Of a stretch of 64,000 bases of DNA, positions 7,009-16,389 are shown one piece after another. The translations under genes and the position numbers were made by a program. The notes under the pieces are model-generated. The model did not search any database and was not told the origin of the DNA. It saw nothing but the letters and a program-made list of their open reading frames with translations. This DNA comes from Thalassolituus sp006212115. Lineage in GTDB: Bacteria > Pseudomonadota > Gammaproteobacteria > Pseudomonadales > Oceanobacteraceae. The stretch lies in the NCBI RefSeq assembly GCF_040372045.1, contig NZ_BAABWH010000006.1. One strand, 5' to 3'. Within the stretch, counting starts at the first letter, position 1. Every line of letters begins with the position of its first letter.

Positions 7009-8397
7009 ATGAATCAACAATCTGTATTGTCCGCACTTGTGCTCAGCCTGACGCTGACGGGGTGCGCGACGTTTTCTTCGTCACAGCCGTCCGGTGAATA
7101 TGCCGAACGTGTGGATGAGCTGGTTTCCGGTGTGCCGGACTGGAGCTCTGCTCAGACAGATTATTCAGAATCATCCGAAACAGCACCCAACCAGTTGTCC
7201 GATCTGATTCAGAACGCCGATCTGGATGCGCTGGTGCGTCGTGCATTGGCGAATAACCCGGGGCTGCAACAGACCTTGCTGGCGCTGGAGCAGACCAATC
7301 TGAGCCTGCGTCAGACCCGTGCTGATCGCTACCCAACCGCAGAAGCCGGGCTCAGTGCCAGTAAAAATGCTGGCGAAGATACCCAGTACACAGGTTCGCT
7401 GACGCTCAGTTGGCAGCTGGATCTCTGGGCCCAGATCGAAGACGGCATTAACGCCGCCGAGCAGACGCTGTTTCAACAACAGGCCACGTATCAGGCAGCC
7501 CGAGATGCGTTGGCGGCCGAGGTGATGAACACCTGGTTGAGTCTGGTGGCTGATCAACGCGCGCTTGAGATCGAACAGCGTCGCCTGCACAGCCTCGAAA
7601 CGGTTGAGCGCCTTATCGTGCAGCGTTATCAGCGTGGTCTGAGTGCGCTGGATGATCTCGACAGTGCCCGCAGTTCGACGCTGAGTGCCCGTGCATCCGT
7701 GCGTGAGCTGCAGCAGTCGGTGCGTCAGTCGGAATTAACGCTGAACACGCTCACGGGCGACACGGCAGATACCCACTATCAGGTGCCTGCTGACTACCCG
7801 CAGGTGGCATCCGCTCCGATCACACTGCCTGAGCAGACACTGGCCCGCCGCCCGGATCTGATGGCGGCGTACCACGGCATCGCCGTCGCAGAAAGCAATG
7901 CCCGTGTGGCCTACAAAGATCTGCTGCCACGTATTGATCTTCAGGCGGCCCTGCAGGACGTCGCCGATTCACCCTCAGCAGCCTTGCTGACAGACCCCGT
8001 CTGGTCGGTTCTTGGTCAGTTGACCGCGCCTTTGTTTCAGGGGGGCAAGCTCAGAGCGGCGGCGAAAAGTGCCGAACTTGAAACCGCCATTCAGTACCAG
8101 AGCTATCGCGAAACGCTGCTGAACGCGGTGGAAGAAGTGCGTACCGCGCTGGACAACGAACAGGCGTTAGCCGAACGCTCGCAGTATGTGAGTCAGGCGC
8201 TGGCGCAGCAGCAACAGGCCCTGAGCCGTTATCAGGAAAAGTACCGCGCCGGTAATGCCACCATTCTGGAGTTGTTGAGCGTACAGCAGGAAACCTACGA
8301 CCTCGAATCGCAGCTCGACACTCTGATTTTTACCCGCCTCAGCAATCGCATCACCCTGGCCTCTGCGCTGGGTCTTGGAGCATCTTATGAATCGTAA
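7009..8397 (+). CDS. TolC/NodT-type outer-membrane efflux lipoprotein
   Basis: A 462-residue outer-membrane channel of RND tripartite pumps (OprM/NodT family). The signal peptide ends in the lipobox LTGC with Cys19, so it should be lipid-anchored. Two repeated OEP domains follow, with long Gln- and Ala-rich helices such as ALLALEQTNLSLRQTRADRYP and the second-repeat motif YQEKYRAGNATILELLSVQQ near 405-425. GAGGGA precedes the ATG at 7009. It is the first gene of a five-gene operon whose members overlap or abut; its 3' end overlaps the adaptor gene by 11 nt. The substrate cannot be read from the sequence. Confidence 0.92.
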   Translation: MNQQSVLSALVLSLTLTGCATFSSSQPSGEYAERVDELVSGVPDWSSAQTDYSESSETAPNQLSDLIQNADLDALVRRALANNPGLQQTLLALEQTNLSLRQTRADRYPTAEAGLSASKNAGEDTQYTGSLTLSWQLDLWAQIEDGINAAEQTLFQQQATYQAARDALAAEVMNTWLSLVADQRALEIEQRRLHSLETVERLIVQRYQRGLSALDDLDSARSSTLSARASVRELQQSVRQSELTLNTLTGDTADTHYQVPADYPQVASAPITLPEQTLARRPDLMAAYHGIAVAESNARVAYKDLLPRIDLQAALQDVADSPSAALLTDPVWSVLGQLTAPLFQGGKLRAAAKSAELETAIQYQSYRETLLNAVEEVRTALDNEQALAERSQYVSQALAQQQQALSRYQEKYRAGNATILELLSVQQETYDLESQLDTLIFTRLSNRITLASALGLGASYES

Positions 8398-9589
8398 ACT
8401 CAGCGGCGGTGCCGCGCTCGTTATCGCCGGTGTGTTTGTCGCGGGTGTCTTCGTCTACAACAGTGCGCGCATGTCGTCGTATCAGGCATCCATGCAGCAG
8501 CCACCGGCACCTCAGGCGACTAAAACGCCAACCGTGGCGGTCGTGACGGTATCGCCCGCCACCTATCGTGCGGAAGTCACAGGCTCAGGCAGCGTGACTG
8601 CCCAGTATGAGCTGACACTCAACAGCCGCGTCAGCGGACAGGTTCAGTCTGTGGCCGCAGCGTTTGATGCCGGGCAGTGGGTGAAGGCCGGGACAGCCCT
8701 TGCTCAGTTGGATGACAGCCAGCTGAAGGCGGACGTCGAATCAGCGCGTAATGCACTGGCGACGGCGCAGGTCAGTTATCTCGAAGAGCAGCAGTCATAC
8801 GATCAGGCGCGGGAAGAGTGGGCTATTTCTGGCATCAGTGATGACCCCCTGTCGCCACTGGTGCTGCGCGAGCCTCAGTTGAAGGCGGCGCAGGCCGAGG
8901 TCGACAGTGCGCGTCTCACGCTTGAAGCTGCACAGCGTGATCTCGACAGTGCCACCATCGTTGCGCCGTTTGATGCTGTTGTTGTCAGTCGCAGCATCGC
9001 CCCGGGCAGCTATGTTCAGGCCGGAGGTGAGCTTGGCAGTCTGCTTGGGGCAGAGCGGGTCGATATCTCCGTGCCCTTGTCGGCCAGTCAGTGGGCCGCC
9101 TTGCCTGCTGAGGCCGAGTTGCTGAGTGACAACTATCCGGTGAGCCTGATCGCCAGTGATTCTGCTGGCTCTACCGATGGTTTAAAGGATACAGCTCAGT
9201 GGACAGGCTATGTCCGCCACACTGGCAAACATCTCGACACCAGCACCCGCCAGCGCTCTCTGATTGCCTCGGTGGATCAGCCGCTGACTCAGGCGACGCC
9301 GCTGTTTCCGGGGACTTTCGTTAACGTCAGCCTGAAAGGCGCTGAAATGAGCGGCCTCTGGCAGTTGCCAGCCTCGGCGCTGAGTCAGCGCGGCGAAATC
9401 TGGACAGTCTCTGACGACAACTTGCTGGCTGCCTGGCCGGCTCAGGTGAAATTTTCAGATAACCAACATATCTACGTCACGCCAGTGGGCGATCAGACCG
9501 ATGGCGCTCACGTGTTGGTACAGCCGCTGAGCAGTTACAGCACGGGCATGAGTGTGAATCCACAGCAGGAGAATAGCGATGGCGAATGA
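8387..9589 (+). CDS. RND efflux periplasmic adaptor (membrane fusion protein)
   Basis: A 400-residue HlyD/AcrA-type adaptor that joins the inner-membrane pump to the outer-membrane channel. An uncleaved N-terminal anchor covers about 8-25. The lipoyl halves are visible ('GSGSVTAQYELTLNSRVSGQV' element near 65-85 and 'ATIVAPFDAVVVSRSIAPGSYVQAG' near 190-214), separated by a coiled-coil hairpin at about 105-185. The ATG at 8387, with TTGGAG at 8375-8380, is preferred to a TTG 12 nt earlier. It overlaps the channel gene upstream and the pump gene downstream, so stoichiometric translation is likely. Confidence 0.9.
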   Translation: MNRKLSGGAALVIAGVFVAGVFVYNSARMSSYQASMQQPPAPQATKTPTVAVVTVSPATYRAEVTGSGSVTAQYELTLNSRVSGQVQSVAAAFDAGQWVKAGTALAQLDDSQLKADVESARNALATAQVSYLEEQQSYDQAREEWAISGISDDPLSPLVLREPQLKAAQAEVDSARLTLEAAQRDLDSATIVAPFDAVVVSRSIAPGSYVQAGGELGSLLGAERVDISVPLSASQWAALPAEAELLSDNYPVSLIASDSAGSTDGLKDTAQWTGYVRHTGKHLDTSTRQRSLIASVDQPLTQATPLFPGTFVNVSLKGAEMSGLWQLPASALSQRGEIWTVSDDNLLAAWPAQVKFSDNQHIYVTPVGDQTDGAHVLVQPLSSYSTGMSVNPQQENSDGE

Positions 9590-12500
9590 AGCACAGGCAC
9601 GCGGAATTATTCCCTGGTTTACCGCTAACCCGGTTGCCGCCAACCTGCTGATGATTATGGTCATTGTCGCTGGCCTGCTGACCGCGGGTCAGTTGCGCAA
9701 AGAGGCGTTTCCGGCGTCTGAGCCGGACACGATTACGGTCTCGGTTACGTATCTGAGTGGCTCGGCGCAGCAGAGTGAAGAAGGCGTCGCGATCAAAATT
9801 GAAGAGGCGCTTGAGGGCGTGACGGGCATAAAGACCATCACCTCGTCGTCGAATAGCAGTGGCGTGACCATCACGGTCGAGCGCCAGTCAGATTACGATC
9901 TGGATGCGTTGTTGACGGATGTAAAAAACAAAGTCGACAGCGTATCCAATCTGCCGTCGACCGCAGAAAAAGCCGTCGTCGAAAAGGGTGAGCGGGAATC
10001 CGATGCCATTACGCTTCAGCTGTACGGCAATGCTGATCGCCAGACACTGCAACAACTGGGGCGTCAGCTGAAGGCGGATCTGCTGGCCGAGAGTGACATC
10101 AGTCGTGTCAGTTTTTCGGGTTGGGTCGACCCGGTAATGGCGATTGAGATCAGGGATGCGGCACTGCAGGCCTACGGTTTGTCTCTGACGGACGTTCAGG
10201 ATGCGATCAATCAGTCATCGTCGACCTCATCTACCGCGATTCTGCGTCACGAGCGTCTGTATCTGCAGGTTCAGGCGTCGCAACAAGCGTATTACGCCAC
10301 GCAGTTTGCTCAGATTCCGCTGGTCAGTACCAATGGGCAAGGGGTGGTGCGCCTCGGCGATGTGGCGGAGATCCGCGATACCTTTGACGACACTACACCG
10401 GTCCTGTCACGTTTTAACGGTGAAAACAGCCTGGCCCTGAAGGTGGTCAGCACGGGCACCGATGACGTTGTGCGTACCGTCACCGCGGTGCATCAAGTGA
10501 TTGAAGAATGGCAGGCCGATGGCAAGTTGCCCGCCGGCGTATCTCTGACCAGCTGGAGCGACAGCAGCGAAAATATCACCAGCCGGTTAAGCCTGCTGGG
10601 CGAAAATGCGGTCATGGGGATTGTGCTGGTGTTTCTCTTGCTGGCGGTGTTCCTGAATCTGAAAGTCGCCTTCTGGGTGGCGATGGGCCTGCCGTTTATT
10701 TTCTTCGGCACGCTGTTTTTTATGGGCGATGGTTTTACCGGCCTGTCGCTGAACGAATTTACGACGTTCGGTTTTATCATGGCTCTGGGGATTGTGGTCG
10801 ATGATGCGGTGGTCGTCGGAGAGAGCGTGTACACCACGCGGGAAAAATACGGCGATACGCTGGGCAACACCATTCGCGGCACCATGGCGGTGGCCATTCC
10901 AACCTTATTCGGCGTGTTCACTACAGTGGCCGCCTTTGCGGCTTTGTCGCAGACCAGCGGCATGCTGGGTCAGTTGTATGCGCAGTTCGCTGTGGTCGTC
11001 ACTATCTGTCTGTTGCTGTCGGTGGTCGAGAGCAAGCTGATTCTGCCTGCGCATCTGGCGCACCTGAAAACCCACCGTGACGGGGAAAAGCGCAATCTGC
11101 TCAGCCGTGGCTGGCAGTCGCTGCAGAACGGTGCCGACCGCCTGCTCGCCCGCTTTAACGAGAAGGTCTACACGCCAGCCATTGAGCACGCGATACGTCT
11201 TCGCTATGCCGTGCTGCTGATCGGTGTGGGTGTGTTTGCGCTGGTCATCTCAATGCCGTTTAACGGCACGGTGCGCATCAGTTTCTTCCCGGACGTCCCG
11301 GCCGAGACCATCACCGCCAGCCTTACTATGCAGCAGGACGTCAGCTACGGGCTGACCCACAAAGGCCTGAGTCAGCTTGAAGAAAATGCGTTTCGTGTGG
11401 CGCACGAACTGACCGGTAGCAATGGTGTTATAGATGGTGTCAGCGGGGCGGATTCGGGTGACATCGGTATCGCCAATCTGCAGGTGATCTCTGAGGCGGA
11501 TCAGTCGGGCAGTGTAACGGTGGAGCTGACCGAAGATGCGCCTTACACACTGGCGGAGTTTACCCGTCGCTGGCGCGAGAGCACGACCGAACCCGAGGGG
11601 GCGCGCACCCTGAGTATTCAGAGTCGACGCGGTATGGTCGACGCCTTGCGGATAGAGTTGCGCTCCAGCGATGATGACGTGCTCAGTCAGGCGGGCGGTG
11701 CGCTGAAAACTCAGCTGCAGGCGATTGCTGCGATCAGCGGTATTGAAGACAACCTGACGCCGACCATGCCGCAGCTGAATCTGGCATTAACTGAGCAGGG
11801 CAAAGCGCTGGGTATGACCACGGATGAGCTGGCTTCGCAGGTCTATCAGGCGTTCAGTGGTCAGGTCGCGCAGCGTTATCAGCGTGGCAGCGATGAAGTC
11901 GAAGTGAAGGTCCGTTATCCGGAATCGGCTCGCGGCAGTATCGCTGACGTTCTGAATGCCAACGTGCGTACGCCTACCGGCGAAGTCGTACCGGTGTCAT
12001 CGGTGGCGACAGCGACGTACGGTTTTGCCCGTGACAGCATTACCCGTATTGATGGTAAGCGCGCGGTGTACATCACTGCAGACGTTGATAAAGACACGAC
12101 ATCGGTGACTGAACTGGTGGCCCGACTCAAAGCCACTGCCGCCGCGGACCTGGAGGCCCAGTATCCGGGGCTGGATATTCACTTCGCCGGTGAAGCCGAA
12201 CAGCAACAGGAGACCTCGTCGTCAATGGCGACCATGTTCCTGCTGGCCATGCTGGCGATCTACGCCTTGCTGGCGATTCCGCTGAAGTCATACATTCAGC
12301 CTGTCATCATTATGACTGCGATTCCGTTCGGTATTGTGGGGGCGATTCTCGGCCATTGGCTGAATGATCTGTCGCTCAGTATCCTCTCGCTGAACGGGGT
12401 GATCGCATTGTCGGGCGTGGTGGTTAATGACAGTCTTCTGCTGGTCAGCCAGTACAATGAAGAAGTGAAAAACACCAAAGATCACCGTCAGGCCATGATC

Positions 12501-12779
12501 ACCGCCTGTACCGGTCGTCTGCGCCCGGTGCTGCTGACGTCTGCGACTACCTTTGCGGGGCTGATGCCGCTGTTGGGTGAAACCTCTACACAGGCACAGT
12601 TCCTGATTCCTGCGGCGGTATCGCTGGCCTATGGTATTGTGTTTGCGACCGTGATTACCCTGATTCTGATTCCGGCGCTGGTGAAAATTCAGGAAGACAT
12701 TGCACGCCTGCTGCAGCGTTGGGTCAAGGGGAGTTCTGCTATTGAGCCTACTGATAATACCGAAGGAGCCGAGGCCTGA
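9579..12779 (+). CDS. RND multidrug efflux pump, inner-membrane permease
   Basis: A 1066-residue proton-driven exporter of the HAE1 (AcrB/MexB) class. It has the expected two-fold plan: helix 1 near 20-40, a large periplasmic domain, helices 2-6 near 335-560, a second periplasmic loop, and a final helix bundle near 880-1040. GIVVDDAVVVGE in helix 4 (near 405-416) contains the paired aspartates needed for proton relay. The usual AcrB-like 'GxSxxQVTVTF' start region is replaced by a PVAANLLMIMVIV version found in the SwrC/VexF-like branch. The start codon overlaps the adaptor stop, and the stop overlaps the regulator ATG by one base (TGATG). Confidence 0.93.
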   Translation: MANEAQARGIIPWFTANPVAANLLMIMVIVAGLLTAGQLRKEAFPASEPDTITVSVTYLSGSAQQSEEGVAIKIEEALEGVTGIKTITSSSNSSGVTITVERQSDYDLDALLTDVKNKVDSVSNLPSTAEKAVVEKGERESDAITLQLYGNADRQTLQQLGRQLKADLLAESDISRVSFSGWVDPVMAIEIRDAALQAYGLSLTDVQDAINQSSSTSSTAILRHERLYLQVQASQQAYYATQFAQIPLVSTNGQGVVRLGDVAEIRDTFDDTTPVLSRFNGENSLALKVVSTGTDDVVRTVTAVHQVIEEWQADGKLPAGVSLTSWSDSSENITSRLSLLGENAVMGIVLVFLLLAVFLNLKVAFWVAMGLPFIFFGTLFFMGDGFTGLSLNEFTTFGFIMALGIVVDDAVVVGESVYTTREKYGDTLGNTIRGTMAVAIPTLFGVFTTVAAFAALSQTSGMLGQLYAQFAVVVTICLLLSVVESKLILPAHLAHLKTHRDGEKRNLLSRGWQSLQNGADRLLARFNEKVYTPAIEHAIRLRYAVLLIGVGVFALVISMPFNGTVRISFFPDVPAETITASLTMQQDVSYGLTHKGLSQLEENAFRVAHELTGSNGVIDGVSGADSGDIGIANLQVISEADQSGSVTVELTEDAPYTLAEFTRRWRESTTEPEGARTLSIQSRRGMVDALRIELRSSDDDVLSQAGGALKTQLQAIAAISGIEDNLTPTMPQLNLALTEQGKALGMTTDELASQVYQAFSGQVAQRYQRGSDEVEVKVRYPESARGSIADVLNANVRTPTGEVVPVSSVATATYGFARDSITRIDGKRAVYITADVDKDTTSVTELVARLKATAAADLEAQYPGLDIHFAGEAEQQQETSSSMATMFLLAMLAIYALLAIPLKSYIQPVIIMTAIPFGIVGAILGHWLNDLSLSILSLNGVIALSGVVVNDSLLLVSQYNEEVKNTKDHRQAMITACTGRLRPVLLTSATTFAGLMPLLGETSTQAQFLIPAAVSLAYGIVFATVITLILIPALVKIQEDIARLLQRWVKGSSAIEPTDNTEGAEA

Positions 12780-13498
12780 TGACTGACATTCTGCTGGTCG
12801 AAGACGACCGCGACCTGGCCGCCACCGTCGTAGATTATCTGGAACTGATTGGCCTGCGCTGCGATCATGCCGCGAACGGCGCTCAGGGCTTGCAGTTGGT
12901 GTCTGAAAACCGGTACGACGTATTGCTGCTGGATCTCAACCTGCCGCGCATCGACGGCTTAACCGTGTGCCGCACATTGCGCGAGCAGGGGCAGGATATT
13001 CCGGTGCTGATGCTGACGGCGCGGGATCAGTTGCAGGATAAGCTGGAGGGCTTTGATTCGGGCACCGATGATTTTCTGGTGAAGCCGTTTGAACTCGCCG
13101 AGCTGGAGGTGCGCATTCATGCACTGGCCCGGCGGCGCAGTGGTCAGAGCAAGTTATTGCGTGTTGGCGACCTGAGCATGGATCTGAATCGTCATGAAGT
13201 CCGCCGCGCGGGTACCGTATTAAAAATCTCCCCTATTGGATGGCAGATTCTTGAAGCCCTGATGCGTGCTGCCCCCGCGGCGGTATCTCGTCAGAAGCTT
13301 GAGGCGCAGGTCTGGGGAGATGTGCCGCCGGACAGCAATCCACTCAAAGTGCATATGCATCATCTGCGTAAAGTCATCGACGGTGGTTCTGATGCGCCTA
13401 TGGTTGAGACCATTACTGGCTTTGGTTTTGCGCTGGTGAATCCCTCTGACCGGGATACTAGTGATGGAGGTAATGTCGATACGGGTAATGGCAGATGA
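12779..13498 (+). CDS. OmpR/PhoB-family response regulator
   Basis: A 239-residue two-domain transcription factor. The receiver domain (1-120) shows the acidic pair Glu8-Asp9, phospho-acceptor Asp52 in LLLDLNLP, and Lys in LVKPFE near 102. The C-terminal winged helix (about 130-225) ends in the family's 'VETITGFGFALV' hairpin. The start overlaps the pump stop by one base and its own stop overlaps the kinase ATG (ATGA). It probably binds the tandem 11-bp repeats at 6922-6965 and controls this operon, an inference from family and position. Confidence 0.93.
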   Translation: MTDILLVEDDRDLAATVVDYLELIGLRCDHAANGAQGLQLVSENRYDVLLLDLNLPRIDGLTVCRTLREQGQDIPVLMLTARDQLQDKLEGFDSGTDDFLVKPFELAELEVRIHALARRRSGQSKLLRVGDLSMDLNRHEVRRAGTVLKISPIGWQILEALMRAAPAAVSRQKLEAQVWGDVPPDSNPLKVHMHHLRKVIDGGSDAPMVETITGFGFALVNPSDRDTSDGGNVDTGNGR

Positions 13499-14796
13499 AA
13501 GCACCCAATCTGAGTCTTCGTGCCGTGCTTATGCTGACCTTTGCCAGCGTGGCGCTGATTCTGGTTTTGGGTTACAGCTTTGTGTCTTCACGCTATCTTC
13601 TTGCCGGCATGGACACGCTGATTACCGAAAACCTGGTGCGGGCAGCCGTCGCTGAATCGCGTGGTGAGTTCGTCAGCGAGCACAGTATTTATTCCAGCTT
13701 TCGGGTGACTCCAGACTGGCAGGGCCAGCCGCAGGATATGACGACACGAATTGCTGAGCCTCCGCAAACGCTCGATCAGCTCCAGCAACTGCGTATCGAA
13801 GATGACGCTCAGAGCGAAGGTGAGAGCGCGGATGAGAACGATCGAAAGATGTACTTTTACCTGATGACTGAGCAGGCGGGCGAACGCTACTACGTCAGTT
13901 ATCAGGTATCGCCGGACAAAGTCTCCCAACTCGTGTTTGAAAACGTCACTGGCTCGCTCAAGGTGCTTGCGGCCATCGGGCTGGGCAGTGTGTTGCTGAT
14001 TTCGCTGTTGGTGTGGTGGCTGTGGCGCCGGATGACACAGCCTGTGACAGAGCTGGGTGCCTGGGCGCGGAGCCTGAACGAAACCAGCCTGCAGCAGGAC
14101 ATTCCTGATTTCCGTTATCGCGACCTGAATGAGTTTGCCGCCATTGTTCGCAACAGCCTCGTCAGTGTTCGTGATGCTCTGGACCGTGAGCAGACATTCC
14201 TGCGTCACGCCAGCCACGAGTTACGTACGCCGATCAGCGTTATCCGCAACAACATCCAGCTTATCTCAACGCTGAAACAACGCAGCGTTGAAACAGAAAC
14301 GAACCCGAAAGAGCTGGCCGCGATTGAGCGTATCGACCGCGCCAGCCTGACCATGAAGCATCTGACAGAAACCCTGTTGTGGCTCGGCCGGGAGGACCAC
14401 GAAGACCTCCCGCAGACGGATGTGCAGCTTGATCAGTTACTGGAGTCTCTGGCCGAAGAGCTTAAGTATCTGCTGCAGGGGAAAGACGTTGAACTGGAGG
14501 TCACTACCGAAGCGTCCATCAGTACCTTGCCCGAAGCCGCCGCACGCATTGTGTTTGGTAATCTGATCCGTAACGCCTTTCAGCATACCTGGGCGGGGAA
14601 GGTAGAGATCCGGCAGACTGGCGACCTTGTTACCGTGGTAAACACGCTGGAGTCGTCAGATGGCGATGACAGTGTCTCAGATCTGGGTTTTGGCCTGGGC
14701 TTAGCCCTGACTGCAAAACTCTGCGAGCAACTGGGCTGGAAGTTCGATCAGCAGCAGACAGCGACGCACTGGCATTCCGATGTCAGGCTTTCTTGA
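13495..14796 (+). CDS. sensor histidine kinase
   Basis: A 433-residue membrane kinase, partner of the regulator just upstream. Helix 1 is at about 10-30 and helix 2 at about 155-180, enclosing a periplasmic sensor region of about 125 residues rich in acidic residues. A HAMP-like linker follows. The phospho-acceptor is His241 in SHELRTP, the N-box is FGNLIRNAFQH near 352-362, and the G-box is GFGLGLAL near 398-405. The ATP lid is short. It ends at a bidirectional hairpin, closing the operon. The signal may be an envelope stress or a pump substrate; nothing in the sequence decides. Confidence 0.92.
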   Translation: MKAPNLSLRAVLMLTFASVALILVLGYSFVSSRYLLAGMDTLITENLVRAAVAESRGEFVSEHSIYSSFRVTPDWQGQPQDMTTRIAEPPQTLDQLQQLRIEDDAQSEGESADENDRKMYFYLMTEQAGERYYVSYQVSPDKVSQLVFENVTGSLKVLAAIGLGSVLLISLLVWWLWRRMTQPVTELGAWARSLNETSLQQDIPDFRYRDLNEFAAIVRNSLVSVRDALDREQTFLRHASHELRTPISVIRNNIQLISTLKQRSVETETNPKELAAIERIDRASLTMKHLTETLLWLGREDHEDLPQTDVQLDQLLESLAEELKYLLQGKDVELEVTTEASISTLPEAAARIVFGNLIRNAFQHTWAGKVEIRQTGDLVTVVNTLESSDGDDSVSDLGFGLGLALTAKLCEQLGWKFDQQQTATHWHSDVRLS

Positions 14797-14814
14797 GGGT
14801 ATAAACCAGAAGGC

Positions 14815-14844
14815 ACAAAAAAAGGCGCTTAAGCGCCTTCTTAG
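14815..14844. terminator. bidirectional terminator
   Basis: AAGGCGCTT at 14822-14830 and AAGCGCCTT at 14831-14839 form a perfect stem. An A-run to the left and TTCTT to the right let it serve both the kinase operon and the convergent folD gene. Confidence 0.75.
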
Positions 14845-14860
14845 CAGATCAGGTTCTGTA

Positions 14861-15718
14861 TCAGCTGTCATGCAGCTCTTCACAGGCGAAGAGGGTGTTC
14901 TCAAGCAGCTTGGCTCGAGTCATTGGCCCAACGCCGCCAGGAACAGGGGTGATAAATGAGGCACGCTCGGCCGCGGCTTCAAAATCGACATCACCGACCA
15001 GCTTGCCCGTGTCGAGGCGGTTGATGCCTACATCAATAACGATGGCGCCTTCCTTAATCCATTCACCGTTGACGATACCCGGCTTACCGACAGCCACGAC
15101 AACGAGATCAGCCTGACGTACATGGCCTTCAAGGTCTTTGGTGAAGCGGTGGCAGGTCGTAACCGTGCAACCTTTCAATAGCAGTTCCAGTCCCATAGGG
15201 CGACCGACAATGTTTGAGGCACCGACGATAACGGCGTGCATGCCGGTGATGTCTTGGCCTGTGCCATCAAGCAGGTCGATCACGCCTGCCGGTGTGCAAG
15301 GACGCAGTACAGGCATACGCTGTGCTAAACGGCCAACATTGAAAGGGTGGAAGCCGTCGACGTCTTTGCTCGGGTTAATGCGCTCCAGAATCTGATCTGA
15401 ATTAAGGCCTTCCGGCAGTGGAAGTTGAACAAGGATGCCGTCAATTTCACTGTCTTTATTCAGCGAGTCGATGAGATCCATGAGCTCCTGCTGTGACGTG
15501 GTAGCAGGGAGGTCAAATGCTTTGCTGTTGATGCCAACCTGTTCGCAGTCTTTGCGCTTATGGGATACGTATACCTGTGATGCTGGATCGGTTCCTACCA
15601 GAATGACGGCCAAGCCGGGGGCGCGTTTACCCGCTTCCAAACGCGCGTCGACACGTTCTTTAATGGAGTTGCGCATGGCTTTCGCAGTGGCGTTGCCATC
15701 AATCAGTTTTGCGGTCAT
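14861..15718 (-). CDS. folD: methylenetetrahydrofolate dehydrogenase/cyclohydrolase FolD
   Basis: A 285-residue bifunctional cytosolic enzyme that interconverts 5,10-methylene-THF, 5,10-methenyl-THF and 10-formyl-THF with NADP. Family marks are the catalytic Lys in YVSHKRKDCEQVGI (about 50-63), DGILVQLPLPEGLN (about 93-106), the 'PCTPAGVIDLL' loop near 140-150, the nucleotide motif GASNIVGRP near 166-174, and the closing 'ITPVPGGVGPMT'. Length is normal for the family. No clear Shine-Dalgarno precedes the ATG at 15718. It is transcribed away from the tRNA cluster. Confidence 0.95.
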   Translation of the reverse strand: MTAKLIDGNATAKAMRNSIKERVDARLEAGKRAPGLAVILVGTDPASQVYVSHKRKDCEQVGINSKAFDLPATTSQQELMDLIDSLNKDSEIDGILVQLPLPEGLNSDQILERINPSKDVDGFHPFNVGRLAQRMPVLRPCTPAGVIDLLDGTGQDITGMHAVIVGASNIVGRPMGLELLLKGCTVTTCHRFTKDLEGHVRQADLVVVAVGKPGIVNGEWIKEGAIVIDVGINRLDTGKLVGDVDFEAAAERASFITPVPGGVGPMTRAKLLENTLFACEELHDS

Positions 15719-15864
15719 GGAGGATCAACCCTAACAAGTGTTCTCAGAAGCGCGCGATTTTCTCACGGTCAGCGGCTAAAACAAAGGGGGACAGGCAGAC
15801 TTTCCTTACTCTGGTGTTAAATTGACCGAAGCATTTGTTTTTAAACATTTTTTTGAAAAACCCG

Positions 15865-15893
15865 TTGACGACCCTGCAGCCCATCTATAATAT
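15865..15893 (+). promoter_or_regulatory. tRNA cluster promoter
   Basis: TTGACG at 15865-15870 is followed by TATAAT at 15886-15891 (15-bp spacing) or TAATAT at 15888-15893 (17-bp spacing), then a GC-rich discriminator GCGCACCC. The strong boxes and GC-rich discriminator fit a growth-rate-controlled stable RNA promoter. Confidence 0.7.
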
Positions 15894-15933
15894 GCGCACC
15901 CACTTGAGACGCACAGCGTTTCAGGTAGTAGAT

Positions 15934-16010
15934 CGGGGTATAGCGCAGTCTGGTAGCGCGCCTGCTTTGGGAGCAGGATGTCGGGAGTTCGAATCTCTCT
16001 ACCCCGACCA
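15934..16010 (+). tRNA. tRNA-Pro (TGG)
   Basis: A cloverleaf is readable directly. The acceptor CGGGGTA pairs with TACCCCG. The anticodon arm has a 5-bp CCTGC/GCAGG stem around loop TTTGGGA, giving anticodon TGG. The T-arm contains GTTCGAATC, and the CCA tail is encoded. It is the first of three tRNAs read from one promoter. Confidence 0.96.
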
Positions 16011-16036
16011 TTTAATCTCTCAGATTAAATGGACAT

Positions 16037-16113
16037 GCGCCCGTAGCTCAACTGGATAGAGCATCGGCCTTCTAAGCCGAGGGTTGCAGGTTCAAGCCCT
16101 GCCGGGTGCGCCA
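16037..16113 (+). tRNA. tRNA-Arg (TCT)
   Basis: Acceptor GCGCCCG pairs with CGGGTGC (one G-T pair). The anticodon loop CTTCTAA sits on a CGGC/GCCG stem and gives anticodon TCT. The T-loop is GTTCAAGCC, and CCA is encoded. It lies 26 nt after tRNA-Pro. Confidence 0.96.
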
Positions 16114-16142
16114 TTCTTGATGGCAAGCTCAGCAAACTATGT

Positions 16143-16219
16143 GGTGGCCGTAGCTCAGTTGGTAGAGTCCAGGATTGTGATTCCTGTTGTCGCGGGTTCG
16201 ATCCCCGTCGGCCACCCCA
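16143..16219 (+). tRNA. tRNA-His (GTG)
   Basis: Acceptor GTGGCCG pairs with CGGCCAC, and the extra 5' G at 16143 can pair with the discriminator C, as required for histidine tRNA. The anticodon loop TTGTGAT gives anticodon GTG. The T-loop is GTTCGATCC, and CCA is encoded. It is the last tRNA of the cluster, followed about 170 nt later by tig. Confidence 0.96.
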
Positions 16220-16389
16220 CTTTTCTCTCTTATTCTCCCGTTCGAAGTATTTGCAATCGCTGCTTTTTGTCGCAGTTTTTCTAGTGGTTTTAACCCTTCG
16301 TTGCTTGAGCTATAATCCGCGACCTTTATTTATTTGACGGTCGGCCGGAGGCTGATCGTCGTCCATGAAAACTGATATGAGAGGCATCT

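Noticed and set aside
10493..10963. Antisense open frame inside the RND pump gene
   Set aside because: It is a shadow of the pump frame, with no ribosome binding site and a composition set by the opposite strand.
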